From Deinococcus multiflagellatus (GTDB lineage: Bacteria; Deinococcota; Deinococci; Deinococcales; Deinococcaceae): a DNA stretch of 64,000 nt. Both the position numbers and the translations under genes were made by a program. Below the pieces are notes generated by a model. The model was not told the DNA's origin, searched no databases, and saw only the letters and a list, made by a program, of their open reading frames with translations. The stretch covers positions 62,001 through 126,000 of the forward strand of contig NZ_JAIQXV010000005.1 of NCBI RefSeq assembly GCF_020166415.1, read 5' to 3'. Shown one piece after another: positions 8,361 to 18,413 of the stretch. How positions within the stretch are numbered: position 1 is the first letter of the stretch; each line of letters opens with the position of its first letter.

Positions 8361-8369
8361 GCCCCGGCT

Positions 8370-8930
8370 TTACTCGCGAATGTTGGTGTACCGGGGCGGG
8401 CCCGCCAGCTGGGCCGGATGGGCGGCCCAGGTCTGAAACGGGGGCGGGGCCAGCGTGTGCAGTTGTTCGCCACCCAGGTCCGTGCGGCTGATCCACGCGC
8501 TGACCCCCAGAACCGTGAGGCCCTGCGCCCGCAGGAACGCGGAGGCGGTTCGCGCGTCCCTGCCCGTGCAGATCAGATCGTCCACGTACACCGCGCGGTG
8601 GCCAGGGGCCGGCACATGCATGCGGTGCCACGCGGGGGCTGGCTGCAAGGTCAAAAAGGCCACGGGGAGCCCCAGGTGCCGGGCCACAAACGCGGCCAGC
8701 ACCGCCCCGCAGGCCGGGGCTCCTACCAGCAGCGTGGCCCCAGGAAACTGCCCGGCGATGGCCTGCGCCTGCCACGCGGCCACCCGGTCCAGCTGCGCCG
8801 GGTCGCGCATGATCTCGCCCTTCTCAATCCAGCCGTCACCCAGTAGGCCATTGCGAAAGTGGGTCAGGCCAGGGCGCAGGGCGCCGCACGCCTGCAACAG
8901 CGGCAGCAGGTCCCCGGAAACATCACTCAC
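8370..8930 (-). CDS. phosphoribosyltransferase-family protein
   Basis: This is a type I PRTase-fold protein of about 186 residues. The PRPP-binding loop AVYVDDLICTGRDART is clear, and the preceding segment LLVGAPACGAVLAAFVARHLGLPVAF is the usual helix-strand unit; the layout resembles orotate phosphoribosyltransferase. The two Asp residues of VYVDDLICTG are conserved. I chose the GTG at 8930, which begins 2 nt after the stop of the upstream small gene and suggests coupling; the frame is open to 8996. The base substrate is not determined. It could also be a pyrR-like regulator, but no RNA-binding features stand out. Confidence 0.75.
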   Translation of the reverse strand: MSDVSGDLLPLLQACGALRPGLTHFRNGLLGDGWIEKGEIMRDPAQLDRVAAWQAQAIAGQFPGATLLVGAPACGAVLAAFVARHLGLPVAFLTLQPAPAWHRMHVPAPGHRAVYVDDLICTGRDARTASAFLRAQGLTVLGVSAWISRTDLGGEQLHTLAPPPFQTWAAHPAQLAGPPRYTNIRE

Positions 8931-8932
8931 CG

Positions 8933-9202
8933 TCAGCCAATCAGGGGACTGTCGCCGTTGCCCGCCAGCGCGCGGAAGCTGGCGGCCTTCTGGCACAGGC
9001 CCATGCGGTCGTAGCAGCCCGCCAGTTTCAGGGCAAAGAACTCCACGGCGCGGCAGTCTTCACGGCGCTCGGCCGCTTCCAGGCAGGTGCGGTAGTGCAG
9101 CACAGCGAGGTGGTACTGGGCCGAGGCGGCGGCGTGTTCGGCACGGCAGTGGCTCATGCGGAGGGACACGATGTCGCTCGGAACGGTGCTCGCTGCGGAC
9201 AT
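8933..9202 (-). CDS. small TPR-like helical protein
   Basis: This 89-residue cytoplasmic protein is predicted to be almost entirely helical. The section from AEHAAASAQYHLAVLHYRTCLEAAERR to FFALKLAGCYDRMGLCQKAASF looks like two helix-turn-helix TPR-type units with alternating small residues. The ATG at 9202 follows a TACACT box (9210-9215, minus strand) by 7 nt, so a leaderless start is likely. The reading frame stays open upstream to 9340, but the -10 position argues against that start. It is encoded directly before the phosphoribosyltransferase and may act with it. The function is unknown. Confidence 0.6.
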   Translation of the reverse strand: MSAASTVPSDIVSLRMSHCRAEHAAASAQYHLAVLHYRTCLEAAERREDCRAVEFFALKLAGCYDRMGLCQKAASFRALAGNGDSPLIG

Positions 9203-9402
9203 ACCCGGCAGTGTAGCCACACCCGGGCCAGGATGAATGCAAGATGAATCAGGTTTGCAGCGCCAGATTGTGCGTCCCGCACGCTGTTTTTCCGCTATAG
9301 CCGAAATGAGACGACGAGATTTTTTACACTGCTGGGTCATCTGTCCTGCTGCCGGGGGGCTTATTCATAAAAGGGCCGCGCCAAAAAAAGTCTCTTCCGG
9401 GC

Positions 9403-10788
9403 TCAGCCCACCACGCGGGCGCGTACCGTCAGGTCCGGCAGGTTCACGTCCGTTAGTTCCACCTGCACCTCCTGCCCGGCGGGCACGGCGCTGCTGAGGG
9501 CCACGTCATAGGCCAGTTCGGGAATCAGCAGGGTGGCCTGGGGGCCGCGCCGCTCCACCACCACGGCGGGCCACACGCGCCCCGGTTGCGCGGCCACAAA
9601 GCGCAGGGTGTGGTGGCGGCGGCTGAGGCGCTCGGCCTGCCGGGTGGCGTCGGCGTTCATCTGGGCCTGGGCCACGCGGGCGGCCACCGCTTTGCCGCTC
9701 AGGGGCTCGGCGCCGGTCAGGTGGGCGCGCAGCTGCTGGTGCACCACCAGATCCAGATAACGGCGCATGGGGCTGGTGGCCTGGGCGTACAGGTCCAGAC
9801 CCATGCCTGCGTGTGGCCCCGGCGCGGGTTGAAAGCGGGTGCGGGCCAGGGTCTTGCGCCGCGCCCAGTGGGCGCTGAGGCTGTCGCCGCGCACGTCGCG
9901 GTGCGGGGGGTCCTGGGTGGCAAAGGGCAGGGCCAGTTCGTGGTCGTCAGCGTAGATGGCCGCCGCCCAGCCGGCCAGGGTCATGCACTCCTGTACCACG
10001 GCGCGCATGTCCGGCTTGGGCAGCGGGGTCACCACGGCGCCGCCCTCGTCGGCCTTCACACGCACCTCGGGCAGATCAATGGTCAGGGCCCCTTCGGCTT
10101 CGCGCAGGGCCCGGCTCTGGGCCGCCAGCCGCGCCAGCGTCACGAACGGTTCCTGCCCGGCGTCCAGCGCCGCCTGCGCCCCCGTGTAGGTCAGCCGGGT
10201 CACGCGCACGGTGGTCAGGGCCACATCCACGGCGTCGGCGTTGCCGTCCTGGTCCAGATCCAGGCTGATGCTCAGGGCGGGGGTAGTGGGGTGCAGGCCC
10301 AGGCCCGCCTGCGCCACCAGGGCGTCGGGCACCATGCCCACCGTCTGGTCGGGCAGGTACAGGGTGGCGCCGCGCGAACGCGCTTCCAGGTCCAGGTCGC
10401 TGTCGGGGGCAATCAGCGCCGCCACATCCGCCACATGCACCCACAGCCGGGTGCCGCCCCCCGGCAGGGGCTCCACCGCCACCGCGTCGTCGGGGTCGCG
10501 GTTGCCCTCGTCGTCAATGGCGTAGCTCTGCAACTGGGTCAGGTCCAGGCGCGGCTCCTCGGGAAAGGGCGGCACCGGCAGCGTCACGGGCTGCAGGGCC
10601 GCGCCCAGCCGGTCGGCGTAGGGCGTGCGCGCCTCATCCCACAGCCCCGCACGCAGCAGCAGGGCGTGGGCCGCCTGCGGGGTTTCCGGCAGTTTCAGGT
10701 CGCGCAGGGTGCGGCTTTTGTCCTGTTTGCCCCGGGCCAGCAGTTCCACTTCGGTGCGCTGGGCCGGTGTGAGTTCGGGCATGGTCAT
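9403..10788 (-). CDS. RNase II-type 3'-5' exoribonuclease
   Basis: This 461-residue enzyme degrades single-stranded RNA from the 3' end. Residues about 1-65 form a short helical domain instead of the cold-shock domains of E. coli RNase II, as described for the Deinococcus radiodurans enzyme. The RNB domain follows, with the metal-binding catalytic signature AIDDEGNRDPDDA near residue 90 and the conserved arginine-rich SPMRRYLDLVVHQQL near residue 340. The last 75 residues look like an S1-type beta barrel. The ATG at 10788 follows TATCCT (10796-10801, minus) by 7 nt. It is monocistronic. Confidence 0.92.
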   Translation of the reverse strand: MTMPELTPAQRTEVELLARGKQDKSRTLRDLKLPETPQAAHALLLRAGLWDEARTPYADRLGAALQPVTLPVPPFPEEPRLDLTQLQSYAIDDEGNRDPDDAVAVEPLPGGGTRLWVHVADVAALIAPDSDLDLEARSRGATLYLPDQTVGMVPDALVAQAGLGLHPTTPALSISLDLDQDGNADAVDVALTTVRVTRLTYTGAQAALDAGQEPFVTLARLAAQSRALREAEGALTIDLPEVRVKADEGGAVVTPLPKPDMRAVVQECMTLAGWAAAIYADDHELALPFATQDPPHRDVRGDSLSAHWARRKTLARTRFQPAPGPHAGMGLDLYAQATSPMRRYLDLVVHQQLRAHLTGAEPLSGKAVAARVAQAQMNADATRQAERLSRRHHTLRFVAAQPGRVWPAVVVERRGPQATLLIPELAYDVALSSAVPAGQEVQVELTDVNLPDLTVRARVVG

Positions 10789-11032
10789 GCTTCAGAGGAT
10801 AGGGGAGGAAAGAGGTGGACGGGATGGAAAGGGGAGGTTTCGCTTTAAGTAAGGCTGGGTTGTTAGGTCGGGCGACAAGGTGCAGAGCGGAAGCTGGGGT
10901 GGTTTCCCCTGTCAAATGGGCCTGCGGTGGAAAGAAGCTGTGCTGGTCGAATTATCTAGTCCTCCCAATTGCCCAGCCCTGCCAGGCCTCGTCCCCGGGC
11001 ATGCCAGAGCTGCCCACCCCTCCGCCTCAAAC

Positions 11033-11095
11033 TTGAGAGATATGGAAACTTGAATTTGACAATCCGTAAAATCTATGTTTCTATATCTTCCAAGG
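11033..11095 (+). promoter_or_regulatory. AT-rich promoter/operator of the VNGGN operon
   Basis: The gap 10802-11103 becomes strikingly AT-rich at its right end. TTGACA (11056-11061) lies inside an interrupted inverted repeat, ATATGGAAAC (11040-11049) and GTTTCTATAT (11077-11086), nine of ten bases matching. TATATC (11082-11087) or CTATGT (11073-11078) could serve as -10. AAGGAG (11092-11097) is the ribosome site. The inverted repeat suggests a regulated promoter. The rest of the gap shows nothing recognisable. Confidence 0.5.
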
Positions 11096-11103
11096 AGACG
11101 AGC

Positions 11104-11988
11104 ATGAATGAACAGCATCCGCAGGACGACTTCCGTTCGCACGTTCAGCGTCTGGTGGCCGAAGGCAAACTCACCGCCGAGGAAGCCCGGGGGCTGCTCG
11201 AAGAGGCCGGCCCTGTCTCAGACCTGCCGCCGGTCAGCCCGGCCAGCGGCCCCGCCCTGCCCCCGCCCCAGGCCGAACACGCGCTGCACCTGCTGGTGAA
11301 GGGCTACAGCCTGACGGTGGTGCAGGACCCGGCGCTGGGCGCGCCGCACCTCAGCGCCAACGAGGAAGGGCGCCTGACCCTGGACCAGACCCCGCAGGGC
11401 TGGCGGGTGGCGCGCGTGCCCGGCTCCATGCACCACACCGGCCCCGGCCAGGGCAGCCTGAAGGCCATCCTGACCGTGCCCTTTACCCCGGGCCATGTGC
11501 GCGCCGAAGTGAACGGCGGCAACCTGACCCTGCCCGATCTGGCCGGCGACATGCGCGCCGAGGTGAACGGCGGCAACGTGCGCATGGGCCGCGCCGCCAG
11601 CCTGCACGCCGAGGTAAACGGCGGCAACCTGACCGCCGCTGAACTGGGCGGCCCCACCCACCTGCGGGTGAACGGCGGCAACCTTTCCCTGAAGGGCGCG
11701 CGCACCCTGGACGCCAGCGTGAACGGCGGCAACCTGAAGTGGGCGGGCATCCTGAGCGGCGGCGACCACCGCGTGGAGGTCAACGCGGGCAACGCCACCC
11801 TGTACCTGCAAGAAGGCAGCAGCGTGCGCCTGGACGCCAGCGTGACCGTGGGCAACTTCCGCGCCGACTTTCCCACCCAGCGCCAGGGCGGCTTTCTGAA
11901 CACCCGCCACCACGGCCAGCTGGGCAGCGGCGACGCCACCCTGCACAGCAAAGTGGCCGCCGGCAGTCTGAAGGTGGTGACCCAGTGA
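11104..11988 (+). CDS. DUF4097-like beta-helix protein with VNGGN repeats
   Basis: This protein has 294 residues and no signal peptide. Residues 8-35 form a helical 'VAEGKLTAEEARGLLEEAG' segment, like the short N-terminal domain of YvlB-type proteins. From about residue 130 there are six copies of a 17-22 residue unit centred on VNGGN or VNAGN (for example RAEVNGGNLTLPDLAGDM), which should stack as a right-handed beta-helix. The start is the ATG at 11104, with AAGGAG 6 nt upstream. The next gene begins within its stop codon (TGATG). In Bacillus the analogous yvl genes belong to envelope-stress operons. A role in envelope stress here is inference only. Confidence 0.75.
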   Translation: MNEQHPQDDFRSHVQRLVAEGKLTAEEARGLLEEAGPVSDLPPVSPASGPALPPPQAEHALHLLVKGYSLTVVQDPALGAPHLSANEEGRLTLDQTPQGWRVARVPGSMHHTGPGQGSLKAILTVPFTPGHVRAEVNGGNLTLPDLAGDMRAEVNGGNVRMGRAASLHAEVNGGNLTAAELGGPTHLRVNGGNLSLKGARTLDASVNGGNLKWAGILSGGDHRVEVNAGNATLYLQEGSSVRLDASVTVGNFRADFPTQRQGGFLNTRHHGQLGSGDATLHSKVAAGSLKVVTQ

Positions 11989-12224
11989 TGAAACTTCCCG
12001 CCCATCCGCTGCCGGTGGCGCTGCCGCCGGTCAGCACGGACGCCCGCGCGTGGCTGCGCCGCGCCTGGGCCCGGCTGGTGCGCCCGCCCAGTGCCGAAGA
12101 CTGCCTCGCCCGGCAGCGCCTGCGCGCCGAGGTGCGGGCCGAGTACGACGCCCGGCTGGACCTGTATCTGGCGGCCACGCTGCGCAGCGCCCCCGCCCGT
12201 CACCCCTGGGGAGAGCGGCCATGA
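11988..12224 (+). CDS. small basic hypothetical protein
   Basis: This 78-residue protein is Arg- and Pro-rich. A proline-rich N-terminus (KLPAHPLPVALPPV) is followed by an amphipathic helical stretch, ARAWLRRAWARLV, and by RLRAEVRAEYDARLDLYL. It has no signal peptide or certain membrane segment. Its ATG shares one base with the upstream stop and its TGA overlaps the next ATG by 4 nt, so it is firmly placed inside a translationally coupled operon. I do not recognise the family. The overlaps at both ends are the main evidence that it is real. Confidence 0.65.
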   Translation: MKLPAHPLPVALPPVSTDARAWLRRAWARLVRPPSAEDCLARQRLRAEVRAEYDARLDLYLAATLRSAPARHPWGERP

Positions 12225-12892
12225 AAGAAAAGATCAAGCGCATTCTGGACCTGATCCGCGCCGGCAAGCTCACCCTGGACGACGCCGCGCCCCTGCTGGC
12301 CGCCCTGAGCCCCAAACTGGCCCTGACCGACAGTGACCGCGAGCTGCTGAGCGCCCTTCTCTCCCGCGAGGAACTGGACAGTGCCCAGGTGGCCGAACAC
12401 CTGATGCTGCTGCGCGGGGTGCGCGACGCCGCGCCAGGCGCTCCCTTTCCGCCCCAGCCGCCCCGCCCCCCCTCCGGCCCGCGCGTGGTGGTGGGTGGCC
12501 GCCCCGGGCCCCGCATGGACCGCTTTGTGGACCGCCTGACTGGAGGCATAGACGCTATGGTCGAGAACATCACGTCTCAAGTTGAACGCGAGGTGTCGCA
12601 GTTCGAGCGCCACATGCACGGCGACAGCCCCCAGCCCGGCCCCAGCCGCTCGGCCCGGGTGCTGCGCATTCAGGTGGAATCCCAGCACGGCGACGAGTTC
12701 AGCGCCAACATTCCCGTGAGCCTCGCCGCCCACCTCGACAAGCTGATTCCGCCCCACGGCCGCGCCGCCCTGGAAAGCGCCGGCTTCACCCTCGAAACCC
12801 TGCAACTGCTCATCGAGGCCAACCCCGCCCCCGGCCCCCTGATTGACGCCGAGGACCAGCACGGCAACGAAGTCCACATTGCGCTGAAGTAA
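12221..12892 (+). CDS. SHOCT/YvlB-N-like protein of the VNGGN operon
   Basis: This 223-residue soluble protein begins with a short helical domain, KIKRILDLIRAGKLTLDDAAPLL, of the same type as the N-terminus of the beta-helix protein two genes upstream. A second helical unit (residues about 35-65), a Pro/Gly-rich linker (about 75-105), an amphipathic helix DRFVDRLTGGIDAMVENITSQ and a C-terminal alpha/beta part ending EDQHGNEVHIALK follow. The shared N-terminal unit suggests that the operon proteins bind a common partner. The function is unknown; likely cytoplasmic and regulatory. Confidence 0.65.
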   Translation: MKEKIKRILDLIRAGKLTLDDAAPLLAALSPKLALTDSDRELLSALLSREELDSAQVAEHLMLLRGVRDAAPGAPFPPQPPRPPSGPRVVVGGRPGPRMDRFVDRLTGGIDAMVENITSQVEREVSQFERHMHGDSPQPGPSRSARVLRIQVESQHGDEFSANIPVSLAAHLDKLIPPHGRAALESAGFTLETLQLLIEANPAPGPLIDAEDQHGNEVHIALK

Positions 12893-12905
12893 AGGGTTGA
12901 CAGGT

Positions 12906-12945
12906 GATGGTTGATGGAGAAGCAGGTCTTTTTCCATCAACCATC
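12906..12945 (+). repeat. 12-bp perfect inverted repeat
   Basis: GATGGTTGATGG (12906-12917) and CCATCAACCATC (12934-12945) pair perfectly around a 16-nt loop containing TCTTTTT. It may terminate or attenuate transcription between the operon and the DUF2089 gene. Related words (CCATCAACC, CCATCACC) continue up to the next start codon. Confidence 0.55.
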
Positions 12946-12998
12946 AACCGTCTGCCATCACCGCCCCACGCTTGACCATCACCCAGGAACCATCAACC

Positions 12999-13361
12999 AT
13001 GAACCCCATGCGCCCCCTGCCCCTGCCCTTTCCCGATGAAACCGAGGCCCCGCTGGTCACCGAGCTGCGTTTTCCCACCAGCGGCGTGACGGTGCGCGGG
13101 GTGTTTGAACTGAACGAATTTGCGGTGCTCAGCCCGGAAAACCTGGAGTTTCTGCGCCTGTACATCCGCGTGCGCGGCAACCTGAAAGAGGTCGAGCGGG
13201 TGCTGGGCCTGAGTTACCCCACCGTGCGCGCCCGCTTCGACACCCTGCTGCGCGCCATCGGCTACGAGCCGGAGCAGGCTGACCCCCAGGCCGAAGTGCT
13301 GGCCAGCCTGGAACGCGGCGAAATCACGCCAGACGAGGCCGCGCGCAAGCTGCGGCGGTAG
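12999..13361 (+). CDS. DUF2089-family regulatory protein
   Basis: This 120-residue protein has a helix-turn-helix-like core, FLRLYIRVRGNLKEVERVLGLSYPTVRARFDTLLRAIG, as in DUF2089 proteins. A C-terminal helical tail, LASLERGEITPDEAARKLRR, resembles the short domain seen twice in the upstream operon. I start it at the ATG at 12999; an in-frame TTG at 12972 is possible. DUF2089 genes often neighbour genes for DUF4097/SHOCT proteins, and that holds here. A role as transcriptional regulator of the VNGGN operon is the simplest reading but is not shown. Confidence 0.8.
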   Translation: MNPMRPLPLPFPDETEAPLVTELRFPTSGVTVRGVFELNEFAVLSPENLEFLRLYIRVRGNLKEVERVLGLSYPTVRARFDTLLRAIGYEPEQADPQAEVLASLERGEITPDEAARKLRR

Positions 13362-13370
13362 AGGGCTTGG

Positions 13371-13473
13371 GCCATGAGCCGTGAGCCATGAGCCATGAGC
13401 CGTGAGCCATGAGCCATGAGCCATGAGCCATGAGCCATGAGCCATGAGCCATGAGCCATGAGCCATGAGCCAT
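13371..13473. repeat. 7-bp tandem repeat (GAGCCAT)n
   Basis: About 14.5 copies of a 7-base unit, GAGCCAT with occasional GAGCCGT, lie between the DUF2089 gene and the convergent GNAT gene. The last nine or so copies are identical, as expected from slippage. The unit is not a multiple of three and the tract lies outside genes. Confidence 0.95.
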
Positions 13474-13479
13474 TTTCCC

Positions 13480-14010
13480 TCAGGGACCGGCGGCCACGGT
13501 GCTCAGGTCTGCCCACACCATCCGCACCTCGCGCAGTTCGCCGCCGGGGATGGGCTGCACCTTCTCGCCGGCCTCGGCCGCGCCCTGGCGGGCGTACCAG
13601 TGCCGCGTGGGGTTCACGTCCAGCACCCACAGGGCCATGCTCTGCGCGCCGCGTGCCTGCAGGGTGTCGGCCACGGCGCGCAGCAGGGCCCGGCCTGTGC
13701 CCCGTCCCTGAACGGCGCGGCGGCTGTACAGCGTGAACAGTTCGGCGTCGTAGCCCTCGTGATCGCGCGGGGCGCCCGCCGAGGCAAAGGCGATCACCGC
13801 GCCCGCGTCCTCGGCCACCAGCACGGCGTCCTGGCCCGCCGCGATGTTCTGGGCCCAGAAGGCGGCCCGGCGCCCACGCTGCGCGTCGTCGGTCATGCGC
13901 GCCAGAAAATCGGCGGGCATCAGCCCCGCGTAGGTTTCGCGCCAGCTCCCCGTATGAATGGCCGCAATGGCTGGGGCGTCCTGCAGCGTGGCCGGGCGGA
14001 TGGTGGGCAT
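13480..14010 (-). CDS. GNAT N-acetyltransferase
   Basis: This 176-residue single-domain GNAT has strand beta1 at IRPATLQDAPAIAAIHTGSWRETYAG, as in PhnO/RimI-like enzymes. The acetyl-CoA pyrophosphate loop is QGRGTGRALLRA near residue 105, and WVLDVNPTRHWYARQGA is near residue 130. The ATG at 14010 has TACACT (14017-14022, minus) 6 nt upstream, so it is leaderless and monocistronic. The substrate is unknown. Its stop codon lies 7 bases beyond the GAGCCAT tract, so changes in repeat number would not alter the protein. Confidence 0.85.
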   Translation of the reverse strand: MPTIRPATLQDAPAIAAIHTGSWRETYAGLMPADFLARMTDDAQRGRRAAFWAQNIAAGQDAVLVAEDAGAVIAFASAGAPRDHEGYDAELFTLYSRRAVQGRGTGRALLRAVADTLQARGAQSMALWVLDVNPTRHWYARQGAAEAGEKVQPIPGGELREVRMVWADLSTVAAGP

Positions 14011-14088
14011 GGGGCGAGTGTAGTGGGGAGGCGGGGCAAGCGGGGGCGAGGTTGCGCGCGGGGCGCTACGGGCAACGGCGTCGAGGGG

Positions 14089-14214
14089 TCGAGAAGTGGA
14101 GGAGTCGAGAGGGCACCGGCCCGCGCTGGGCGGCTGGGACGCCGAACATTGCGGGGAAGTTCCGCCCCTCTTTGACCCTTAGACCCTTCGACTCTTAGAC
14201 CCTTTGACCAGCGC
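14089..14214. repeat. imperfect intergenic GTCGAG/CTTAGACCC repeat
   Basis: GTCGAG-type words on the left (GGTCGAGAAGTGGAGGAGTCGAGAGG) face CTTTGACCCTTAGACCCTTCGACTC-type words on the right, with partial complementarity across a GC-rich centre. The layout is the same as in the other word-repeat gaps, but the word is different. Confidence 0.45.
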
Positions 14215-14225
14215 CCCAGCGCCCC

Positions 14226-14921
<696 letters not shown>

Positions 14922-15058
14922 GATTCTTCACAATACCCGAAAATGCGCCCCCCGCCCGGGGCTGCCCCCGACGCCAGGCAGCTGCATGAAGGGGCGATCA
15001 GCCCCGCCGCTCTGCCGGGGTGAGGGGAGGGCCACGGTGAGACAGCAGCCCACCTCAC

Positions 15059-15087
15059 ATGACATTCGCCCCGGAACGTTTTATACT
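15059..15087 (+). promoter_or_regulatory. sigma-A promoter of acyl-CoA dehydrogenase gene
   Basis: ATGACA (15059-15064), a 17-bp spacer and TATACT (15082-15087) give a near-consensus promoter with a leader of about 60 nt. Unlike most genes here, this one has a leader and a Shine-Dalgarno (GGAGG 15141-15145). Confidence 0.75.
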
Positions 15088-15154
15088 CGGTTCAACTAAC
15101 AGTGCCGGGTGGCGTCCCCCAGGGGCGAAACCCCACACACGGAGGACACCAACT

Positions 15155-16987
<1,833 letters not shown>

Positions 16988-17004
16988 GCGGCAAGCAAGT
17001 GTAT

Positions 17005-17036
17005 GGGGCCTGTCCATTGTGGCGGGCCCCTTTTCT
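17005..17036 (+). terminator. rho-independent terminator of acyl-CoA dehydrogenase
   Basis: GGGGCCTG (17005-17012) pairs with CGGGCCCC (17023-17030), including one G-T pair, and is followed by TTTTCTT. It lies 17 nt after the stop. Confidence 0.85.
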
Positions 17037-17047
17037 TGGGCCGGGCG

Positions 17048-17713
17048 TCAGGCTGGGTCAGCGCCCAGAAAGCTGTTCACGGCACGCGACAGGCTGCGGT
17101 GGGGCGTGTCCTCGGCGCGGAAAGCCAGCACGGCCAGGGTGCAGGGCACCCCGCCGGCGCTGTGGCCTTCCGTCTGGGCTTCCTCCAGCAGGGCACTCAG
17201 GGCGCGGGCCAGCTGCCGGTATCGCTGTGGGCTCAGGTGCAGGGTGAGGCGGTCCAGATGGGCCGGGTGGCCCTCTGGGCTGGGGGCATCGGGCGGGGTC
17301 ATGGGCGGGGCCGGCTGGTGGGCATCGCCAAAGCCATACACGTCCTCTTCACCGTCATGGACCAGGGCCCAGGACCGCTCGTAGGCGCGCAGGAAGCCGT
17401 CACTCAAGTCCTGCAGGTCAGCGGTGCCGTTGCCTTGCGCGTCGCCGGGCGGCAGCAGCGTCATGGGCACGCGAAATTCGCGGGCGGCCAGCTGAAAGTA
17501 CACCCGTCCGCCTTCGCGCCGCTGCTCGAACAGCAGCCCGCAATCGGTCAGGCGCCGGGCGTGGTGGTGCACGAGGTTGGCCGCCATCCCCGCCCGCGCC
17601 GCCACCTCGCTGGGCGACTGGGGCTGGACGAACAGGCCCAGAAAAGCGTGATGCTGGCGCAGCGCGCGGGCCGCTGCGGGGTCGGTGATCTGCAGGGACG
17701 CCTGTGGGGTCAT
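17048..17713 (-). CDS. ArsR-like winged-helix protein
   Basis: This 221-residue protein has an N-terminal winged helix (residues about 8-75: LRQHHAFLGLFVQPQSPSEV, AARAGMAANLVHHHARRLTDCGLL, RREGGRVYFQLAAREFRVP). An all-alpha/beta C-terminal domain follows that contains a helix YRQLARALSALLEEAQ and a strand CTLAVLAFRAE, a layout known from HTH_20-type regulators with an effector domain. No metal-binding cysteines of classical ArsR are present. The start is the ATG at 17713, with a weak CACACT box 7 nt upstream. Its 3' end faces the acyl-CoA dehydrogenase terminator. Target genes are unknown. Confidence 0.75.
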   Translation of the reverse strand: MTPQASLQITDPAAARALRQHHAFLGLFVQPQSPSEVAARAGMAANLVHHHARRLTDCGLLFEQRREGGRVYFQLAAREFRVPMTLLPPGDAQGNGTADLQDLSDGFLRAYERSWALVHDGEEDVYGFGDAHQPAPPMTPPDAPSPEGHPAHLDRLTLHLSPQRYRQLARALSALLEEAQTEGHSAGGVPCTLAVLAFRAEDTPHRSLSRAVNSFLGADPA

Positions 17714-17789
17714 GCCCGCCAGTGTGAAGGGCCGCGTTTCAGTGGGCCAGGGGCAGGGCTGAAACGTGGCCGGTCTGGTTCCTGTGTGC

Positions 17790-18269
17790 TTAAAGGCCCG
17801 GAATCGGAACAGCCACCGGGCGGATGGGCTGCCCCTGATCCTGGGCGGTGTTCAGCAGCGTGTTCATGCGGCGGTTGAGGTCATGAATCCCGGCCTCGTT
17901 GAAGCGGCCCCGCTGCAGGTCACTCCCCACGGCCCCCAGGGATTGCCCGAAGCCGGGCAGCAGGGAACCAATCTTGTTCAGGAAGGGGTCTTTGGTGTTG
18001 CGCGTCATCTTGACGGCGGCGTTCACCTGATAGGCCGCAAAGGCCAGCGCCAGCCCGGCCTTGACGATATTGGCGCGCTGCCCGGGTGCGCCCACCTGAA
18101 ACTTGTACTGGCGGTAGGGCTTCCAGACCCAGGTGTTGAAGGCGTAGTACGCCGCGCCCAGGTGAAAGACGAACTTGGCTTTTTCGGCCACGGTGGCCTG
18201 CGCCTGCTGAGCGGGGGCCGCCACCAGCAGCGCGCCAGCCAGCAGGACAGCTGTGCGGCGTCGGGTCAT
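17790..18269 (-). CDS. secreted hypothetical protein
   Basis: This 159-residue protein has an N-terminal signal sequence: RRR, then a hydrophobic run ending in APAQQAQA, so processing after about residue 25 is expected. The mature part has two weakly hydrophobic helices (AKFVFHLGAAYYAFNTWVWKP and IVKAGLALAFAAYQVNAAVK) and a polar C-terminal half. The frame is open far upstream, but the ATG at 18269 starts the signal peptide and has CAGACT 6 nt before it. I do not recognise a family. It diverges from the Gre-like gene. Confidence 0.65.
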   Translation of the reverse strand: MTRRRTAVLLAGALLVAAPAQQAQATVAEKAKFVFHLGAAYYAFNTWVWKPYRQYKFQVGAPGQRANIVKAGLALAFAAYQVNAAVKMTRNTKDPFLNKIGSLLPGFGQSLGAVGSDLQRGRFNEAGIHDLNRRMNTLLNTAQDQGQPIRPVAVPIPGL

Positions 18270-18413
18270 GCGGCCAGTCTGGCGGGCTGGGTGCCCGGCC
18301 CAGATGAACCGAACTTGCAGGGGGCTGAAGCTGCGCTTGCCAGGGTCTTCATGCAGCCCACCTGCCCCTGGCCCCCGTGGCACACTGCGCCCACGCCCCA
18401 CCCAGAGGTGCCC

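Noticed and set aside
9203..9402. Small RNA in the 200-base gap before RNase II
   Set aside because: Apart from an A-run and the minus-strand promoter at 9210-9215, I found neither a paired promoter and terminator nor a stable fold.
11040..11086. Radiation/desiccation response motif (RDRM)
   Set aside because: The arms ATATGGAAAC/GTTTCTATAT with a 27-base gap do not match the 17-bp TTATGTCATTGACATAA-type palindrome.
10969..11103. Longer start for the VNGGN protein
   Set aside because: It would place the AT-rich promoter and inverted repeat inside the coding region. The ATG at 11104 has AAGGAG at good distance.
13371..13473. CRISPR array
   Set aside because: The unit is 7 bases with no unique spacers. 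It is a simple tandem repeat.
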